Origin: Anaeramoeba ignava
Taxonomy: Eukaryota > Metamonada > Anaeramoebidae
DNA length: 63,037 nt
Direction of reading: 5' to 3'
Assembly: GCA_028826165.1 (NCBI GenBank)
Contig: JAPDFW010000091.1
Coordinates: 222,501 to 285,537 of the forward strand
The position numbers and the translations under genes were made by a program. Positions 1 through 11,700 of this stretch are shown piece after piece (within the stretch, counting starts at the first letter, position 1; every line of letters starts with the position of its first letter). Under the pieces are notes generated by a model. The model saw only the letters and a list, made by a program, of their open reading frames with translations. It did no database searches and had not been told where the DNA came from.

Positions 1-324
1 CATGAACAAGCTGGTCTTCATGAAACAATCTATAGTTCTATCATGAAATGCGATGTTGATATCAGAAAGGATCTCTATGGAAACGTTGTTCTTGCTGGTG
101 GATCTTCAATGTTCCCAGGAATTTCTGATAGAATTCAAAAGGAAGTTACTCAATTAGCTCCTCCTGCTATGAAAGTTAAGGTTATTGCTTCTCCTGAAAG
201 AAAATATTCTGCTTGGATTGGTGGTTCTATTTTGGCTTCTCTTTCCACTTTCTCTTCTATGTGGATTTCTGATGAAGAATATGAAGAATCTGGTCCTTCT
301 ATTGTTCACAGAAAATGCTTCTAA
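1..324 (+). CDS. Actin, C-terminal part (5' end outside window)
   Basis: The open frame runs from base 1 to the stop at 322-324 and encodes the last ~107 residues of actin. Visible are [22 protein letters not shown] (nucleotide-binding subdomain), the conserved [16 protein letters not shown] block and the C-terminal end SIVHRKCF. This is the normal actin C-terminus, so nothing is missing at the 3' end. Codons are less AT-extreme than in neighbouring genes, as expected for a highly expressed gene. Actin forms the cytosolic filament system of the cell. It could be a conventional actin or a very close paralog; the fragment does not distinguish these. Confidence 0.97.
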   Translation, partial: HEQAGLHETIYSSIMKCDVDIRKDLYGNVVLAGGSSMFPGISDRIQKEVTQLAPPAMKVKVIASPERKYSAWIGGSILASLSTFSSMWISDEEYEESGPSIVHRKCF

Positions 325-755
325 AAAGTTCCTTTTTTTCCGTTTTTTTTTTTTTTTTTCAAAAAGAAAGTTTTTTTCTTTTTTCATTTTTTTTTTCTCA
401 ATTCAAACAAGAGTTGATTGATCGAAAAATGAAAACAAAACCATTTTTTCAACTTTAACAAACAAATTCTTTTAATTTTCTTTAACAATTTATTTAACAT
501 TTTAACAATCAATTTATCAATCAATTTATTAAATAATTTATAAATCAATTTTCTTTTAAAATTATTTATAAATTTATTTATTAATTTTCTTTTAAATTTT
601 GTTTGGAAATCGGATAAAAATTAAAATTCATTCCAAAAAGTTTTTTTTTTCTTTTTTATTTTGTAAATTTTTTCTTTTTCTTTTAAAATAACAAATATTC
701 AAATCTCATTTCTCTTCAAGATTTGGATTTGAATTTGATTTTGAATTTGATTTTG
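325..755. other. AT-rich intergenic region
   Basis: Poly-T/poly-A rich spacer between actin and the convergent BTB-TLDc gene. It presumably contains both 3' UTRs. No ORF or structured element was seen. Confidence 0.6.
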
Positions 756-3028
756 TTAAAGAACAAAACATTCAATTTCTTTAATCTTCCAATAACCATT
801 TTCACCAGCAAAAAAATTCTTTGATTCTTTCGTTTTGGGTTGAATTCCATCAGGTAAAGTAAAATGATCACCAAAATCAAGTGAAACACCAGCTTTCAAA
901 TCAGAACTAGGCATACTCAAATCAGCATTACCAAAACAAGGACCAGAACCCAAACGGAAAAAAAGAGCTTGATCCTCTTTCCCTTTTTGGATCGGAAAAA
1001 TTTGAGGAAAATTTCCTTTTGGACTTTTCAAACTAAATAAAAAAGCATTTGAATCCTTGATAAATCTCTCATTCTCTCCTGAAACCCAACCAACTTCAGT
1101 AAACCCTCCAAAAATATAGTTCTTCTTCGTTTTGATTACAACTAAAGTCTTCCCTTTATCAACGCATTTGTGTTGATATGTTTCTGATGAAAATCCATCT
1201 CTTTTGCCAGAAAATCCAAGTCTCATTTTGATAAAAAAATCATCACTAACCCACTCTTTAAGTTTTTGCATGTGTTTCTTATCCTTAATAATTGTGGATC
1301 CACGAAAAACTTCACTGAAGCTTCTTTTCAACGTTTTTTCCTTATTTTGGATCTTTTCCTTTTTCAAACGTTCTTTTTCTTTTTCTTTTTCTTTTTCTTT
1401 TTCTTTTTGATTTTCTTTTGGATTTTCTTTTGGATTTTCTTTTTGATTTTCTTCTTCTTTTTTTTCTTTCTCTTTCTCTTTCTCTTTCCAAGTTTTCCTC
1501 TCAGGCTTTTTCTTTGGCGAATCTCTGTATAAATGCTTCAGCTTATGTATATTTGCTTCTTTCTCTTTAATTTCCTTCTCCAAATTTTCAATCTCATTTT
1601 GTAACTTTTGATTCTCTTTTTTCCATTTATTTTCAATCTCATCCCGAAATTTTTTGATTTCGTTCTCTTTCTTTTCAATCTCGTTGTGAAACTGATTGAT
1701 TTCCTTTTCCTTTTTTTCGATATCATTCTGGAACTGATTAATCACTTTTTCCTTCTTTTCAATATCGTTTTGAAACTGGCTCAAGTTTTGCTCCCTTTTT
1801 CCCATCATATTCTGGAAATTATTGTTTTCCTCCTTCAACTGCTTGGCAATCTCGTTTCTTTCGTTTCTCAATGCAATAATTTCTTCCTCATTTTTCCTCA
1901 TTTGTTCCACTTTTTGTTGAATTTCCTCATTTTGCATTTTCACTTGTTGCTCCAAAATATCCACGTCTCGATTCCTTCTCAAAATGGCGTTTTTCAAGTC
2001 TTCCACTTGCTCATTTTGCGCGTCCATTTGATTTTTCATCCTTTTTCTCTCGCTCGCCACTTGCCCTTCCACTTTCTGTTTTCGGATTTCAATCTCGTTA
2101 ATTTCTCTGAAAAAAAAATCAGACAGAAATTCAAACTTTTTTATTTCCCCAATAACAGAATCATTGATGAAATTTCTTCTTCTCATCCCCTTAAAAATTC
2201 CCCCGATCAATCGATTCGTTTCAATCTCAATTGTTTTCGAGTCACTCTCTTCCATTTTGCTCATTTTACTCTTGATCCAATCCTCAATCATCGCAAAAAA
2301 TTCGATCCCAATCTTTTCTCCATGCGAAATTTTATCTTGAATCAATTTGCGCAAATGATTCTCGTTCAAAATTAAAAAATTTGAGTTTTGTTTCAAAAGT
2401 GAAAAATTCAAACTCAAAAAATCAAGGCATTTTTCTTCGATATTTCTTGAAGAAATGAACTCATTTCTTTCAAAATCGGGAAAACATTTGAATCACCCAA
2501 TGATCGAATGATTTTATTCTCCAAAATTTTAGATAAGAAATCCAATTGCAAATGTGATGAAATTTTCAAAAGAGAAACTAATTGAAATTCGTTTTGTTTT
2601 TCAAGAAACGACAAATCTGCAAAATAAATGTATTTTAGTATGTTTTTCATTGTTTCTTCATTGCAATCCAAGAAATACATCTCAGATTCATTTTCTTGGT
2701 ATAAAATTGAGTGGAAAAACCGACTTCTTACACTTAAAATTAATTTGTGAGTTTTGAATTCAATTTGTTTGTCTTCTTTTCCTTTGACAAAAATGGAAAA
2801 ATCCTTAAATTTGTTTGAGTGGTAAAAATTGGTAAAATTTCCAAGTAAAATTTCTTTTGCTTTTGTTTCATTTTCTTTTTGAATTTCTTTTTCATTTTCT
2901 TTTTCATTTTCTTTTTGATTTTCTTTTTCAATTTCATTTTCATTTTCATTTTCATTTTCATTTTCATTTTCATTTTCTTCTATTTGAGCGTTAGAATTAT
3001 TTTCGTTTGAATTATCATTTGTTTTCAT
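756..3028 (-). CDS. BTB-TLDc domain protein, reading frame broken once
   Basis: Read on the minus strand. The first frame (3028-2414, 204 residues) starts with an asparagine/glutamate tract, then a BTB/POZ domain (about residues 68-185; KDFSIFVKGK, THKLILSVRSRFFHSIL). The second frame (2417-756, 553 residues) has a long charged coiled coil (about 95-300), a KEKE linker and a C-terminal TLDc domain (about 370-553; FSGKRDGFSSETYQHKC, IFGGFTEVGW, FLFSLKSP, GPCFGNADL, IKEIECFVL). The two frames overlap by 4 bases. The sequence spanning them reads sensibly as one protein (ISKKNAL then DFLSLNF) if one base is missing near 2425-2430. I therefore treat this as one gene with an indel, either an assembly error or a pseudogene. 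BTB domains mediate dimerisation and cullin-3 recruitment; TLDc proteins act in oxidative-stress and V-ATPase contexts. The exact role here is unknown. Confidence 0.8.
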
Positions 3029-3328
3029 TTCTGTTAAAAATAGATTTAAAAAAGATCAATTAGTTTTTGTTTTTTTTTTTTGGAAAATTTTTCAATAATA
3101 ATTTCTTTCTTTTTTTTTTTTAAATTAAAATTTACTTTTTTAATAAATGGTTGTTTTTGATTTCGATTTTGTTTTTGTTAAAAAAGTAAAATAAAAGAAG
3201 AAAAAAAATTAATTAAAACAAAAAAACAAAGAAAAAAAAAATGAAAAAAAAAATTTTTCATTTTTTTTCTTATTTTTCTTTTCATTTCTTTTTAATAAAA
3301 AAAAAATAATAAAATAAACAAAAATCAA
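3029..3328. other. Divergent promoter region
   Basis: A 300-bp A/T homopolymer-rich spacer between the divergently transcribed BTB-TLDc gene (-) and the RPA43-like gene (+). It presumably carries both promoters. No specific site was recognised. Confidence 0.5.
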
Positions 3329-6289
3329 ATGAGGAAATTTTCCGATTTAAGAATTGAAAATCGGGAACCAGCAGTTAATAAGTTATACAATCCAATTATC
3401 AAGCAAAGAATGAGATTAAATATATCAATTCCACCAATTTTTATTTCAAGAGAAACTGAAGGAATAAATTTTTTTTTAGAACGTTTACATTTTAAAACAT
3501 TTCCTTGGGCAAGAGGAACATTTATTACTCATATGAATCCTTCTTTGTGTCCTTCTACTAATAAAAATTCTGTTAATCCATATCTTGGTCAAGTTCTTGC
3601 TGAAGATCCTACTGGTTCGATTTCTTTTGATGCTATGTTTGATTCTATTTGTTATTCCCCAAGGACTCATAAACTTATGGGTATATTAGATTAAATATTA
3701 AACATTAGATAATAATAAATATTAAATAATAAATAATAAATAATAAATAATAAATAATAAATAATAAATAATAAATATTAAATAATAAATAATAAATATT
3801 AAATAATAAATATTAAATAATAAATAAATTAAATATTAAATATTAAATATTAAATAATAAATATTAAATATTAAATATTAAATATTAAATATTAAATAAT
3901 AAATAATAAATAATAAATATAAAATAAATATTAAATATTAAAATAATAAAATAATAAATATTAAAAAATAAAAATAAATAATAAATATTAAAATAATAAA
4001 TAATAAATATTAAATATTAAATAATAAATAATAAAATATAATAAATATTAAAATAATTAAATAATAAATAATAAATAATAAAAATAAATAAATAATAAAT
4101 AATAAAATAATAAATAATAAATAATAAATAATAAATAATAAATATTAAATAATAAATATTAAATAATAAATATTAAATAATAAATAATAAATAATAAATA
4201 ATAAATAATAAATATTAAATATTAAAATATTAAATATTAAATATTAAATAATAAATAATAAATATTAAATAATAAATATTAAATATTAAATATTAAATAA
4301 TAAATATTAAATAAAAATAATAATAAATATTAAATAATAAATATTAAATATTAAATAATAAATAATAAATAATAAATAATAAATAATAAATATTAAATAA
4401 TAAATATTAAATAAATATTAAATATTAAATAATAAATATTAAATAATAAATAATAAATAATAAATATTAAATATTAAATATTAAATAATAAATATTAAAT
4501 ATTAAATAATAAATATTAAATATTAAATATTAAATATTAAATAATAAATATTAAATATTAAATAATAAATAATAAATAATAAATAATAAATATTAAATAT
4601 TAAATATTAAACATTAAATATTAAATATTAAATATTAAATAATAAATAATAAATATTTAATATTTAATATTAAATATATGATAAATACGAATTTAGCTGG
4701 AAGAATTTCTCGAGTTGATCAATCCCAAATTCATATTTTAATCAATCTTACTTTTAGTGCAATTGTTCCTGCTGATTTAATTCCAGGTTATACTTATGAT
4801 CGAACACAAGAATTATTCTTTTTGACTCAAGATCCTTCAAATGAATCACAATTTATTCAATCGGAATCTTGGGTGATTTTTGAAGTAATCAAGTAAGGAA
4901 TTCAAATCAAATAATTCAATTCAAATTCAATTTCAAATTCAAATTCAAATTCAATTCAATTCAAATTCAATCCAATTCAAATCAAATTCAAATTCAATCA
5001 AATTCAAATTCAAAATTCAAAATTCAAATTCAAATTTAAATCCAAATTTAAATTCAATTTCAAATCCAATTTCAAATTCAAATTCAATTCAAATTAAATT
5101 CAATTTCAATTCAAATTAAATATTCAATTCAATTCAAATTCAATATTCAATTCAATTAAATTTAAATTCAAATTAAAATTCAATTCAAATCCAAATTTAA
5201 ATTCAAATTAAAATTCAATTCAAATCCAAATTTAAATTCAAATTAAAATTCAATTAAATATTTAAATTCAATATTCAAATTCAAATTCAATTCAAATTCA
5301 ATTTCAATTTCAATTCAATATTCAATATTCAATTCAATATTCAATTCAATTTAATTCAATATTCAAATTCAATTTCAAATTCAATTCAATATTCAATTCA
5401 ATATTCAATTCAATTTCAATTCAAAATTCAAATTCAATTTAAAATTCAATTCAATTCAAATTCAAATTCAATTTCAATTCAAAATTCAAATTCAATATTC
5501 AATTAAAATTAAAATTCAAATTCAAATTCAAATTCAAATTCAAATTCAAATTCAAATTCAAATTCAAATTCAGTTTCAATTTCAATTCAAATTCAATTTT
5601 CAATTCAATTCAATTCAATTCAATATTCAATATTCAAATTCAATTCAATTCTATATTCAATTCGATTCAATTAAATTCAAATCCAAAATCAAATTCAATT
5701 AAATATTTAAATTCAATATTCAATTCAAATTTAAATTCAAATTCAAATTTAAATTCAATTTCAAATTCAATTTCAAATCCAAATTAAAATTCAATATTCA
5801 ATTAAAATTCAAATTCAAATTCAAATTTAAATTAAAATTAAAATTCAAATTCAAATTCAAATTAAAATTAAAATTCAAATTTAAATTCAATTTCAAATTC
5901 AATATTCAATTTTATTCTTTTTTTATCCTTTCTTGAAAAGACTATCTTTATCTGGTGAAAAAATTTTAATCACAGGTTCTTTAACAAGTCCTGAAACTGG
6001 AATTATTGAATTTGATGAACTTCCTGATTTTGCAATTTTAACTTTTCCTGAAATTCAAAATGAAATTTCAAAAGGACTTTATTTTGCAAAAGACAAAAAT
6101 CTAAAAGATGAAGATGAAGATGATGAAAATGAATATGAATATGAAAGTGAAAATGAAAGTGAAAATGAAATTCAAAATGAAAGAGGTAATCTTCCTTTTA
6201 TTTTTAGTGATTCAAGTGATTCAAGTGATTCAAGTGATTCAAGTGATAATTCAAAAATGGAAATTGATTTCGCAGATGAAAATAATTAA
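3329..6289 (+). CDS. RPA43-like RNA polymerase I subunit (three exons)
   Basis: Proposed CDS join(3329..3680, 4697..4892, 5941..6289): 897 nt, 298 residues, with consistent splice phases (1 and 2) and GT..AG borders. Exon 1 holds the N-terminal tip-like domain (LNPYLGQVLAEDPTG region, ending YSPRTHKLM). Joined to exon 2 it gives HKLMAGRISRVDQSQIHIL, the pattern of the OB domain of RPA43 (compare the known 'LMGIVNKVSSSHIG' motif). Exon 3 continues KLSLSGEKILITGSL and ends in an acidic E/D/S-rich tail (SDSSDSSDSSD). RPA43 pairs with RPA14 in the Pol I stalk and docks the initiation factor Rrn3 in the nucleolus. A related Rpb7/Rpc8-type stalk subunit is the alternative. The call rests on motif order rather than overall identity. 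Confidence 0.72.
3681..4696 (+). repeat. Intron 1 of RPA43-like gene, AATAAATATTA satellite
   Basis: A 1016-bp phase-1 intron (GTATAT..TTTAG). It consists almost wholly of permuted AATAAT and AATATTA units, with essentially no G or C after the first 40 bases. Confidence 0.75.
4893..5940 (+). repeat. Intron 2 of RPA43-like gene, TTCAAA satellite
   Basis: A 1048-bp phase-2 intron (GTAAGG..AAAAG) built from irregular AATTCAAATTCA-type units. It has a different repeat motif from intron 1 of the same gene. Confidence 0.75.
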
Positions 6290-6424
6290 AATTTTTTAAA
6301 CTAAATAAATTTGTAATTTAGAGGAAAAATAATACATTTTCTTTTCATTTTTTTCATTTTTTCACAAATTCCCAAAAATAAACGAAAAATTCAAAAATTT
6401 TTTTTTTTCATTTTTTCTTTTTAA

Positions 6425-7342
6425 ATGGAAAATCCATATATAATTGTAGTTGGTTCTTCAAATCTTGATTTTTATAGTTATGTTGAAAAACATCCCAAAA
6501 TACGAGAAACAATTGAAGGAAAAGAATTAATAACAGGATTTGGAGGAAAAGGAGCAAATCAAGCAGTTATGATGAGCAATCTTGGCGGGAAAGTTGAGAT
6601 GATAACAAGAGTAGGCGATGATATTTTTGGAGATCAAATCAAATCAAACTATGAATCATTTGGAGTTTTAACTAGTAGTTTAATAAAAACAGAAAAAACA
6701 CCGACAGGAATAGCATTAGTTTCTGTAAACTCAAATGGACAGAATAGAATTGTTATTCATTCAGGTGCTAACGGTCGTTTATGTAAAGAAGATGTTGAAA
6801 AATGTGAAGAAAAATTCAAACAAGCAAAGGCAGTTGTCACTCAACTTGAAACTCCAGTTGAAGCCGCACTTTCCGCAATGAAATTAGGTCGCAAATACAA
6901 TGCAATCACCATTTTGAATCCTGCTCCGGCTTATCATGATTTGCCGAGCGAACTTTTCCAAAATTCCGATATTGTTTGTCCAAATGAAACCGAAGCAGAA
7001 ATTATAACTGGTCAACATATTGAAACAATAGAAGATGCAACAAATGCAGGCAAAATTATTCTTGAAATGGGTGCAAAAAATGTGGTTGTTACTCTTGGTT
7101 CAAAAGGTTGTGTTTGGGTTACTTCAAGTTTTTCTCGTTATGTTCCTACTCAAGTAGTTAAGGTTGTTGATTCAACTGGTTCAGGTGATGCTTTTGTTGG
7201 AAGTTTTACTTATTCTCTTGCTATTGGTAATCCTATTCTTGAATCTCTACAGTTTGCTGTTAAAGTTGCCACAATGTCTGTTACAAAAAAAGGAACTCAA
7301 ATGTCTTTTCCCAAAAAATCGGAGTTAGATGGATTGATTTAA
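6425..7342 (+). CDS. Ribokinase (PfkB family)
   Basis: A single-exon 305-residue protein of normal ribokinase length. It begins with the N-terminal strand IIVVGSSNLDF, followed by the substrate-binding GFGGKGANQA (G40-A47) and NPAPAYHDLP. The C-terminal PfkB signature is DSTGSGDAFVGSF, with the expected catalytic base Asp255. The N..E motif is visible as CPNETEAEIITG. It phosphorylates D-ribose at O5 with ATP, feeding ribose into the pentose phosphate and nucleotide pathways; cytosolic, with no targeting peptide. Short 136-bp spacing follows the RPA43-like gene. A sibling sugar or nucleoside kinase is the alternative, but the ribokinase motifs are well conserved. Confidence 0.93.
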   Translation: MENPYIIVVGSSNLDFYSYVEKHPKIRETIEGKELITGFGGKGANQAVMMSNLGGKVEMITRVGDDIFGDQIKSNYESFGVLTSSLIKTEKTPTGIALVSVNSNGQNRIVIHSGANGRLCKEDVEKCEEKFKQAKAVVTQLETPVEAALSAMKLGRKYNAITILNPAPAYHDLPSELFQNSDIVCPNETEAEIITGQHIETIEDATNAGKIILEMGAKNVVVTLGSKGCVWVTSSFSRYVPTQVVKVVDSTGSGDAFVGSFTYSLAIGNPILESLQFAVKVATMSVTKKGTQMSFPKKSELDGLI

Positions 7343-8480
7343 TTTAATTTAATTTGATTTAAGGAAAAATTAAAGAAAAATTTTTTAAAATTCCACTTTT
7401 TATTAATTTTAATTTGATTTGATTTAAAATTGATTTAATTTGATTAAAAATTGATTTAAGAAAAACTAAAGAAATTATTTAAAATTCCACTTTTTATTAA
7501 TTTTAGATTTTGATTTGATTTGATTTGATTTGATTTTTGATTTAAATTTATTTAAAATTTAAACTTTTTATTAATTTTAGATTTGGATTTGATTTAATTT
7601 AAATTTGAAAATTTAAAAGAAATTTATTAAAGAAAAATTCCACTTTTTATTAATTTTAAATTTTAATTTTGATTTAAAATTGATTTAATTTAAAATTGAT
7701 TTAATTTAAAATTGATTTAAATTTAATTTAAGAAAAATTAAAGAAAAATTTTTTAAAATTCCACTTTTTATTAATTTTAAATTTAATTTTGATTTGATTT
7801 TAAATTTTATTTAATTTAAATTTGATTTAAGAAAAATTAAAGAAATTATTTAAAATTCCACTTTTTATTAATTTAATTTTGATTTGATTTGATTTGATTT
7901 GATTTTGATTTAAATTTGATTTAAATTTGATTTAAGAAAAATTAAAGAAATTATTTAAAATTCCACTTTTTATTAATTTTGATTAAATTTTCAATTTAAT
8001 TTGATTTAAGAAAAATTAAAGAAATTATTTAAAATTCCACTTTTTATTAATTTTGATTTGATTTAATTTTGATTAAATTTGATTTAATTTGATTTAAGAA
8101 AAATTAAAGAAATTATTTAAAATTCCACTTTTTATTAATTTTAAATTTTGATTTAATTTTGATTTGATTTTGATTTAAATTTTGATTTAATTTTGATTTG
8201 ATTTTGATTTTAATTTGATTTAAATTTGATTTAAATTTGATTTAAGAAAAATTAAAGAAATTATTTAAAATTCCACTTTTTATTAATTTTAGATTTTGAT
8301 TTTGATTTGATTTGATTTTGATTTAATTTTGATTTGATTTTGATTTTAATTTGATTTAAATTTGAATCAAATTTGATTTAAGAAAAATTAAAGAAAAATT
8401 ATTTAAAATTCCACTTTTTATTAATTTTAGATTTTGATTTTGATTTAAAATTGATTAAAATTTAAATAAATAAAAAGAGA
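7343..8480. repeat. Minisatellite, ~10 copies with AAATTCCACTTTTTATTAA core
   Basis: The region downstream of ribokinase is a tandem array of ~70-130 bp units. Each unit has a conserved core (TTAAGAAAAATTAAAGAAA..., then AAATTCCACTTTTTATTAA) and a variable-length linker of TTTGATTTAA units. Cores end near 7411, 7505, 7658, 7780, 7876, 7983, 8056, 8145, 8292 and 8429; a degraded one lies near 7575. Confidence 0.85.
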
Positions 8481-8727
8481 AAAAAAAAAATAATAAAAAA
8501 ATAATTTTAAAGTGAGAAAACTGGTGTTTTGTTATTTTATTTTTGCTTTTTATTATCTTTTTTTTTTTTCGTTTTGTTTATTAAATTAATTGAAAAGAAT
8601 TTTAAAAAAAATTATTTTTCATTTTTTTTTTTCTTTCCAAAAATTTATTTTATTTAAAACTATTTTTTTATTTTTATTTTTTATTTTTATTGTTATTTTA
8701 CAAAAAATTTCACATTAAAAATAACAA
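8481..8727 (+). other. Promoter/5' UTR region of the RA-PH-CH gene
   Basis: Homopolymer-rich A/T sequence immediately upstream of the ATG at 8728. No repeat cores and no recognisable promoter element. Confidence 0.4.
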
Positions 8728-11700
8728 ATGTCACAACCAAACGAAACACAAATAAAAAGAGTGCCAAGATCATTAAAATTACCAGACCAAACAGTATGGA
8801 AATTGCCAGAAAACACAGGAAGAACAAGTCAAAGAACAACCAATAGAGTGACAGCTAGAATACCAAGTAGAGTGACAGCTAGAATACCAAGTCGAATGAC
8901 AGCTAGAATACCAAGTAGAATGACAGCTAGAATCCCAAGTAGAGTGACAGCTAGAATCCCAAGTAGAGTGACAGCTAGACAACCAAAAGAAAAATCAAAT
9001 GCACCTCAAAGACCAAAAGGTCCTCCTCCTACAAGAGGCACTTTCCAAACAAGTCCCAGACAAACACAACCAACTATTAAATCTCCACAGTTTGGACAAC
9101 AAATTGGGGCACAAAAAACAACAAGAACACCACCTAATTCAAAACCACCACAACTCCAATCAAGATCAAATGTAAAAAATCCAAATTTAAATTCTCAACA
9201 AAAAAATCAATTTCAAAGCGGAAGAGTGATTAGCAGACAAAAACCAACAAAACCACCTCCACAACCCCAATCCCAAACAAAAAATTTAAGTCCAAATCAA
9301 AACCAAAATCAAAATCAAAATAAAATTCAAAATCAAAATAAAAATCAAATTCAAAACCAAAATCAAAATCAAATTCAAAATCAAAATATTATAAGAGGAA
9401 GAAATCTTCCAAGACAAAAACCAACAAGATCACCTCCACAACCAAAACCTCGAGCAACAAATATAAGTCCAAATCAAAGTCAAAATCAATATCAAAATCA
9501 AAATCAAAACAAATCACCTATTCAACAATCAAGAAGAAGTCCAATAAATCAAAATCAAAATCAAATTCAAAATATTATAAGAGGAAGAAATCTTCCAAGA
9601 CAAAAACCAACAAGATCACCTCCACAACCAAAACCTCGAGCAACAAATATAAGTCCAAATCAATATCAATATCAAAATCAAAATCAAAATCAATATCAAA
9701 ATCAAAACAAATCACCTATTCAGCAATCAAGAAGAAGTCCAATAAATCAATATCAAAATAAGTCACCTATTCAACAAACAGGAAGAAGTCCAATAAATCA
9801 AAATCAAAATCAAAATCAAAATCAAAATCAAAATCAAAATCAAAATCAAAATCAAAATCAAAATAAATTCAAAACTCCAAACCAAATTCGAAACCAATTT
9901 GAAAATAAATCTACAGAAAGAAATCCACAAAAACAAAATAAACCAATTCAAGACGAACTCAAAGTTATTCCTTCTTATCAAAGAAAAATTTTTGGAAACT
10001 TAGAAAATCCTTCTCCCAAATCAGTGAAAACACCTAATAAAATACAAAATCAACCTACAGAAAAACCAAAAGAAGAAAACAAATTATCTTCATATCAAAA
10101 ACCTTTACAAAATATACAAAACGTAGAAAATACTCAAACTTCACCATATAAGATAACTCCCAAAGATCAACCACAAACACAAAATCAATTTACAAACAAA
10201 ATTTCAACTCAGTCTCCAAAAAACTTCGAAATTCAACAAAAAGAACAACCAAAACAAGAAATTGAAAACCAAAAGAAAAATGAGAAAACTACTTCTCAAG
10301 ATAATGAAGATGATGAAAATCAACATAATTATTATACAGAAGATTATGATAAAGATTATGAAGATGAAAATGAAAATAATAATGAAGATGATAACAAACA
10401 ACATAATTATTATACAGAAGATTATGATCAAGATTATGAAGACGAAAATGATAACAAACAACATAATTATTATACAGAGGATTATGATAAAGATTACGGA
10501 GATGAAAATCAAAATGAAAATCAAGATGAAAATGAAAATCAAAATGAAAATCAAAATGAAAATGAATATGAAAATCAAAATGAAAATGAAAATGAAAATC
10601 AAAATGAAAATCAATATGAAAATGAAAATGAAAATCAAGATGAAAATCAATATGAAAATGAAAATGAATATGAAAATGAAAATCAAGATGAAAATCAATA
10701 TGAAAATCAAAATCAAGATGAAAATCAAGATGAAAATCAATATGAAAATGAAAATCAAGATGAAAATGAAAATCAATATGAAAATGAAAATGAAAATCAA
10801 AATGAAAATGAAAATCAATATGAAAATGAAAATGAAAATGAAATCGAAAATGAAAATGAAAATGAAAATCAATATGAAAATGAAAATGAAATCGAAAATG
10901 AAGATGAAATCGAAAAAGAAAATGAAGATGAAAATGAAAATGAAAACGAAGAACAAGAACCACAATATTCAGAAGAAGTCCTTCAATACATTACATATCA
11001 CCAAGAACTCAAAGAACAAATGGATGTACTCAAAGCAATCATCCAACAAACACTAAAATATATTGAAAATTCACTTAAAGATGATGCTGTTGTTCTTATA
11101 AATGCAATCAAAGAGATGATTGAACCATTATCAGATTATTTTATTGCAGCAGATGAATGTGTTAGAGTGTTTTTTGGATACGAAATTGAAGAAGAAACAT
11201 TTTTAAACAAATTCCATCAGATTTTATTAGCAGAAAGTTTTAAAGATTTGGAAAGTATTTTGAAGGAATTTATGGAGAAAGCAAATCAAATAATCTCCGA
11301 AGAAGAAGATCAAGAACTTGCTAATGAAATCCATACAGACATTCTTTTCATTTGCGAAGAAATTGAAAACAGAGTCAATTTATTCATTGAATGTGTTGAT
11401 TATGAAGTCAGTCAAATTGATGAAAAGGAAAGAAAGAAAATTGAAGAAGAAAAAGCAAATGAAGAAAAACAAAACAACGCAGATCAAACAGAAACAGAAA
11501 CGAAGACACAATCACCTGTGGAAACGGAAAAAAAGCCAGAGAAGCTCCCATCACTTCCGATTCTATCTACAGGAAAAGAAAAGAAAAAGAAGCCCAAAAC
11601 AAAGGGATCTGCATTAAAAGACCAGCAATCACAACCAAAAGATAATCTTCGTGTTGTTATTGATGAAAAGGAGGATCAAAACGAGGCAATGAACCAGCAA

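Noticed and set aside
3700-4670. Telomeric or subtelomeric repeat
   Set aside because: The AATAAATATTA array is internal, flanked by matching exons of one gene, and has no G-rich strand.
10204-11056. Overlapping ORFs in other frames of the acidic tract (KMKMKI, IFIFIL)
   Set aside because: They are frame shadows of the (GAAAAT)n/(CAAAAT)n coding repeat in the RA-PH-CH gene.
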